The translations under genes and the position numbers were made by a program. A stretch of DNA of 64,000 nt from Thermus thermophilus HB8. GTDB lineage: Bacteria; Deinococcota; Deinococci; Deinococcales; Thermaceae. The stretch lies in contig NC_006461.1 of NCBI RefSeq assembly GCF_000091545.1, positions 1,710,304 to 1,774,303 of the forward strand, in the 5' to 3' direction. Under the pieces are notes generated by a model that was given only the letters and a program-made list of their open reading frames with translations, made no database searches and had not been told where the DNA came from. The stretch's first letter is position 1; every line of letters starts with the position of its first letter. Positions 61,458 to 64,000 of this stretch are shown here, piece after piece.

Positions 61458-62336
61458 ATGGAAGCCCTGAGGCTAGAGGGCGTGAGCAAGCGCTACGGGC
61501 GGAGGCCCGTCTTGGAGGGCGTGAGCCTCTCCGTCCGCCCGGGGGAGGTCTACGCCCTGGCGGGGCCCAACGGGAGCGGCAAGACCACCCTCATCCGCCT
61601 GGCCACCGGCCTCGCCTTCCCCACGAAAGGCCGGGCCTTCCTCCTCGGGGAGGACGTCCACAAAAGCCCCGCCGCCCGCCGCCACCTGGGGGCGGTGGTG
61701 GAGGCCCCGGCCGCCTTTTACCCCTACCTCACGGGCCGGGAGAACCTCAGGATGCACGCCCGGCTCTCCGGGGTGGAAGACGAGGCCCGCATCGGCGAGG
61801 TCCTCGCCCGGCTCAAGCTCCTGGCGGTGGCCGACCAGAAGGTGGAGGGGTACTCCCTGGGGCAGAGGCAGCGCCTGGGCCTGGCCGCGGCCATCCTCCA
61901 CCGCCCCAAGGTCCTCGTCCTGGACGAGCCCACCTCCGGCCTGGACCCCGAGGGGGTGGAGCTCGTCCACCGCCTTCTCCAGGAGCTGGCCCGGGAAGGG
62001 GTGGCCATCCTCCTCTCCACCCACCACCTCCAGGAGGTGGCCCGCTACGCCCACAGGGTGGGGATCCTGGGCGGGGGAAGGCTTCTGGACGAGGTGGTCC
62101 TCTCCGGGAAGGAGGCCTACCGGCTGGAGGCGGAGCCCCTGGAGGGGGCCCTCGCCCTCCTCAAGACCCTGCCCCAGGTGGCCTCGGCCCGGCTCCAGGG
62201 GCGGAGCGTGGTCTTTGAGGGGGAGCCGGAGGCCGCCCTCCGCGCCCTCCTGGCGGAGGGCTACCGGGTGAGGGCCCTCGCCCCCCACCGCTTTGACCTC
62301 TTGGACTACTACCAGGAGAGGGTGCGGCATGTTTAG
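61458..62336 (+). CDS. ABC-2 type exporter ATPase
   Basis: A 292-residue ATPase of the DrrA/CcmA/Nod branch: Walker A LAGPNGSGKTTLIRLATGL, VVEAPAAFYPYLTGRENLRMHARL, signature YSLGQRQRLGLAAAILHRPK, Walker B VLVLDEPTSGLDPEGVELV, switch His in STHHLQEVARYAHRV, and the C-terminal domain found in drug/lipid exporters. ATG lies 7 nt after TAGTAT. It overlaps the permease gene by 8 nt. Substrate unknown. Confidence 0.93.
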   Translation: MEALRLEGVSKRYGRRPVLEGVSLSVRPGEVYALAGPNGSGKTTLIRLATGLAFPTKGRAFLLGEDVHKSPAARRHLGAVVEAPAAFYPYLTGRENLRMHARLSGVEDEARIGEVLARLKLLAVADQKVEGYSLGQRQRLGLAAAILHRPKVLVLDEPTSGLDPEGVELVHRLLQELAREGVAILLSTHHLQEVARYAHRVGILGGGRLLDEVVLSGKEAYRLEAEPLEGALALLKTLPQVASARLQGRSVVFEGEPEAALRALLAEGYRVRALAPHRFDLLDYYQERVRHV

Positions 62337-63099
62337 GCTCGTGCGCTTTGAGGTCTACAAGCTCTTCCGGCTCCGCTCGGTGCGGCTCGGCCTCCTTTTC
62401 GCCCTCCTCCTCCCCTTCCTCTGGGCCCTGGCCCCGGGGCTCAAGGAGGCCTACGGCCTGGTCCTGGCCTCGGGGTGGCAGGTGGTGTCCTTAAGCCTCC
62501 TCGCCGGGATGGAGTTCCTCTTCCCCTTCCTCGTGGTGGTGGCGGCGAGCGAGACCCTGGGAAGCGAGGTGGCCCAGGGCACGCTGAAAAGCCTCCTCCT
62601 AAGGCCCCTCTCCCGGACCCACCTCCTCCTCGCCAAGCTCTTCGCCGTCCTCCTCTACCCCTTCGTCCTCCTGGGGGCGAGCTTCCTCGGGGGGGTGCTC
62701 GCGGGGATGCCCTATGGGCTTGGGGCCTTCTACGGCGGCACGGGCCTCGGGGAAGGGGGGTTCGCCGGGGCGGGGCTTCTGAGCCCCCAGGGGGCCCTCG
62801 CCGAGCTCCTGAGGGCCCACCTCCTCGCCGGGGCCGTGCTCCTTCCCCTCGCCTCCTTGGCCCTCCTCTACGGGACCGTCTTCCTCTCCACCACGGCGAG
62901 CGCCCTGGCCGCCGTGGCCACCCTCCTCCTCATGCGCCTCCTCGTGGCCTTCCCCGCCCTCACGCCCTTCCTCCTCACCACCTATTTGGACCTCTACCTG
63001 CGGCCCGAGGCCGTAGGGCTTGGGCTACCCCTCCTCCTCCTCTACACCCTGGGCTTCGCCCTCCTCGCCGCCTTGGTCTTTGAGCAGAAGGACCTCTAG
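62329..63099 (+). CDS. ABC-2 type exporter permease
   Basis: A 256-residue membrane protein with about six helices: FRLVRFEVYKLFRLRSVRLGLLFALLLPFLWAL, FLFPFLVVVAASETLGSEVAQGTLKSLLLRPLSRTHLLLAKL (the conserved cytoplasmic loop of ABC-2 permeases), and further helices to the end. Start ATG 62329 overlaps the ATPase stop. The 3' end shares CTAG with the convergent aminopeptidase stop. Confidence 0.9.
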   Translation: MFRLVRFEVYKLFRLRSVRLGLLFALLLPFLWALAPGLKEAYGLVLASGWQVVSLSLLAGMEFLFPFLVVVAASETLGSEVAQGTLKSLLLRPLSRTHLLLAKLFAVLLYPFVLLGASFLGGVLAGMPYGLGAFYGGTGLGEGGFAGAGLLSPQGALAELLRAHLLAGAVLLPLASLALLYGTVFLSTTASALAAVATLLLMRLLVAFPALTPFLLTTYLDLYLRPEAVGLGLPLLLLYTLGFALLAALVFEQKDL

Positions 63100-64000
63100 A
63101 GGAAGCGCCCGGCCTCCAGCAGGGGGGTCCCGTCCAGGAGGAGCCGCCCTTCCCTCAAGGAGAGGACCAGGTCCCAGTGGAGGGCGCTTTCGTTCCGTCC
63201 GCCCGCCTCCGGGTAGCTCCGGCCCAGGGCCAGGTGGACGGTGCCCCCCATCTTCTCGTCCAGGAGGACGAGGCCCGTGGGCCGGTCCAGGGCGAAGTTG
63301 GTGCCAATGCCCACCTCGCCAAGCCGCCGGGCCCCCTCGTCCGTGGCCAGGGCCGCTTGGAGGTAGGCCTCCCCCGCCTCCGCCCGGGCCTCCACCACCT
63401 GGCCCCGGGCAAAGCGGAGGTACACCCCCTCCACCCGCCTTCCCCCAACGAAGGCGGGGAGGTTGAAGCGCACCTCCCCCTCGGCGGAGTCCTCCACGGG
63501 GCCGGTGAAGACCTCCCCCGAGGGCATGTTGCGCCGGCCGTCGGAGTTCACCCAGGTGCGCCCCGCCACGGAAAGCCTCAGGTCCGTGCCGGGGGCCAGG
63601 ATGCGGAGCTCCTTCGCGGCGGAAAGCCTCCGGATAAGCCCCTCCTGGAAGCGGGAGAGCTCCTGCCAGGCGGCCACGGGGTCCTCCCGGTCCAGGAAAA
63701 GGGCCCTCTCCAGGTAAGCCCGGAACTCCTCGGTGCCCATCCCCGCCCCCACGGCGTAGCCCACCGTGGGGTAAAGGGTGAGGGCCCAGCGCTTCCCGAG
63801 GCGGATCTCCTGGAGAAGGCGCCAGGCCCGCTGCCTGCGCAGGGCCAAGGCGGGGTCCACCGCGGCTGCCTCCAGGGGGTTCTCCGCGGAGAGGACGCGC
63901 AGGAACTTGTCCGCCCGCTGGTAGAGGGCGAGCTCCGCCTCCGGGACCTCCTCTAGCCAGCGCCCGCCGAAGAGGAGGAAATCCCGCTCCTCCCCGGGGT
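63096..64000 (-). CDS. ampT: M29 aminopeptidase (AmpT/AmpS family), 5' end outside window
   Basis: The open frame runs off the right edge. Visible are FLLFGGRWLEEVPEAELALYQRADKFLRVLSAENP, LAPGTDLRLSVAGRTWVNSDGRRNMPSGEVFTGPVEDSAEGEVRF, DEGARRLGEVGIGTNFALDRPTGLVLLDEKMGGTVHLALGRSYPEAGGRNESALHWDLVL, the characteristic M29 segments containing the dimetal ligands (Glu in PSGEVF, Glu in LGEVGIG, His in TVHLALG, His and Asp in ALHWDLV). Family members are thermostable leucine-type aminopeptidases. The gene symbol rests on the resemblance to Thermus aminopeptidase T. Its N-terminal part is missing. Confidence 0.9.
   Translation of the reverse strand, partial: PGEERDFLLFGGRWLEEVPEAELALYQRADKFLRVLSAENPLEAAAVDPALALRRQRAWRLLQEIRLGKRWALTLYPTVGYAVGAGMGTEEFRAYLERALFLDREDPVAAWQELSRFQEGLIRRLSAAKELRILAPGTDLRLSVAGRTWVNSDGRRNMPSGEVFTGPVEDSAEGEVRFNLPAFVGGRRVEGVYLRFARGQVVEARAEAGEAYLQAALATDEGARRLGEVGIGTNFALDRPTGLVLLDEKMGGTVHLALGRSYPEAGGRNESALHWDLVLSLREGRLLLDGTPLLEAGRFL

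Overview
The window looks like the chromosome of a Thermus species, very probably Thermus thermophilus or a close relative. Coding density is very high, G+C is about 70% with strong G/C preference at third codon positions, and genes often overlap by a few bases. At least eighteen starts have a TANNNT -10 hexamer 6-7 nt upstream, the layout of leaderless mRNAs. Several proteins match the Thermus versions I know (HolB delta-prime, Ndx1-type Nudix, ArsC, AmpT-type M29 aminopeptidase). I see no tRNA, rRNA or CRISPR array.

Region by region. 1-4.5 kb (minus): alaS, a membrane protein, ruvX and a partial mltG. 4.5-8 kb (plus): a small dimeric barrel protein, a MacB-like ABC exporter and a CoA-disulfide-reductase-like flavoenzyme. 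8-12.3 kb: isocitrate lyase with its terminator, then a large P-loop/TPR protein. 12.3-16.2 kb: sufCBD plus a Rieske ferredoxin. 16.2-19.3 kb (minus): trpE-trpG-trpD behind a complete attenuator with a Trp-Trp leader peptide. 19.3-26.2 kb: a thioesterase, a STAND regulator with a C-terminal winged helix, and a lipoprotein cluster whose promoters carry paired CTTAACC heptamers. 26.2-35.8 kb: pepF, arsC, menG, two BmpBC-type permeases, flavin reductase, ricT, holB and small genes.

35.8-49.5 kb is the accessory part, an envelope/secreted-protein island. It holds an SLH/coiled-coil/beta-barrel outer-membrane protein, two subtilases, several lipoproteins and a long DUF11-type surface protein. Decay is visible here. 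An IS256-family element with perfect 8-bp target duplications has cut the 3' end off one subtilase, whose 5' end is also defective, and an in-frame amber codon splits the long surface protein.

49.5-64 kb: thrS, a PaaX-type regulator, an orphan sugar-type binding protein, folE, gamma-carbonic anhydrase, Nudix, a DUF1028 protein, a collapsed typA/BipA remnant beside a 24-codon ORF, rarA, an orphan ABC permease, a class III CoA-transferase whose 3' end overlaps the antisense SRP RNA gene, an ABC-2 exporter and a partial M29 aminopeptidase.

The best candidates for undescribed biology are the CTTAACC heptamer promoters next to a STAND/winged-helix regulator, the intrinsic terminator inside the suf operon, the coding/SRP-RNA overlap, and the decaying surface-protein island.
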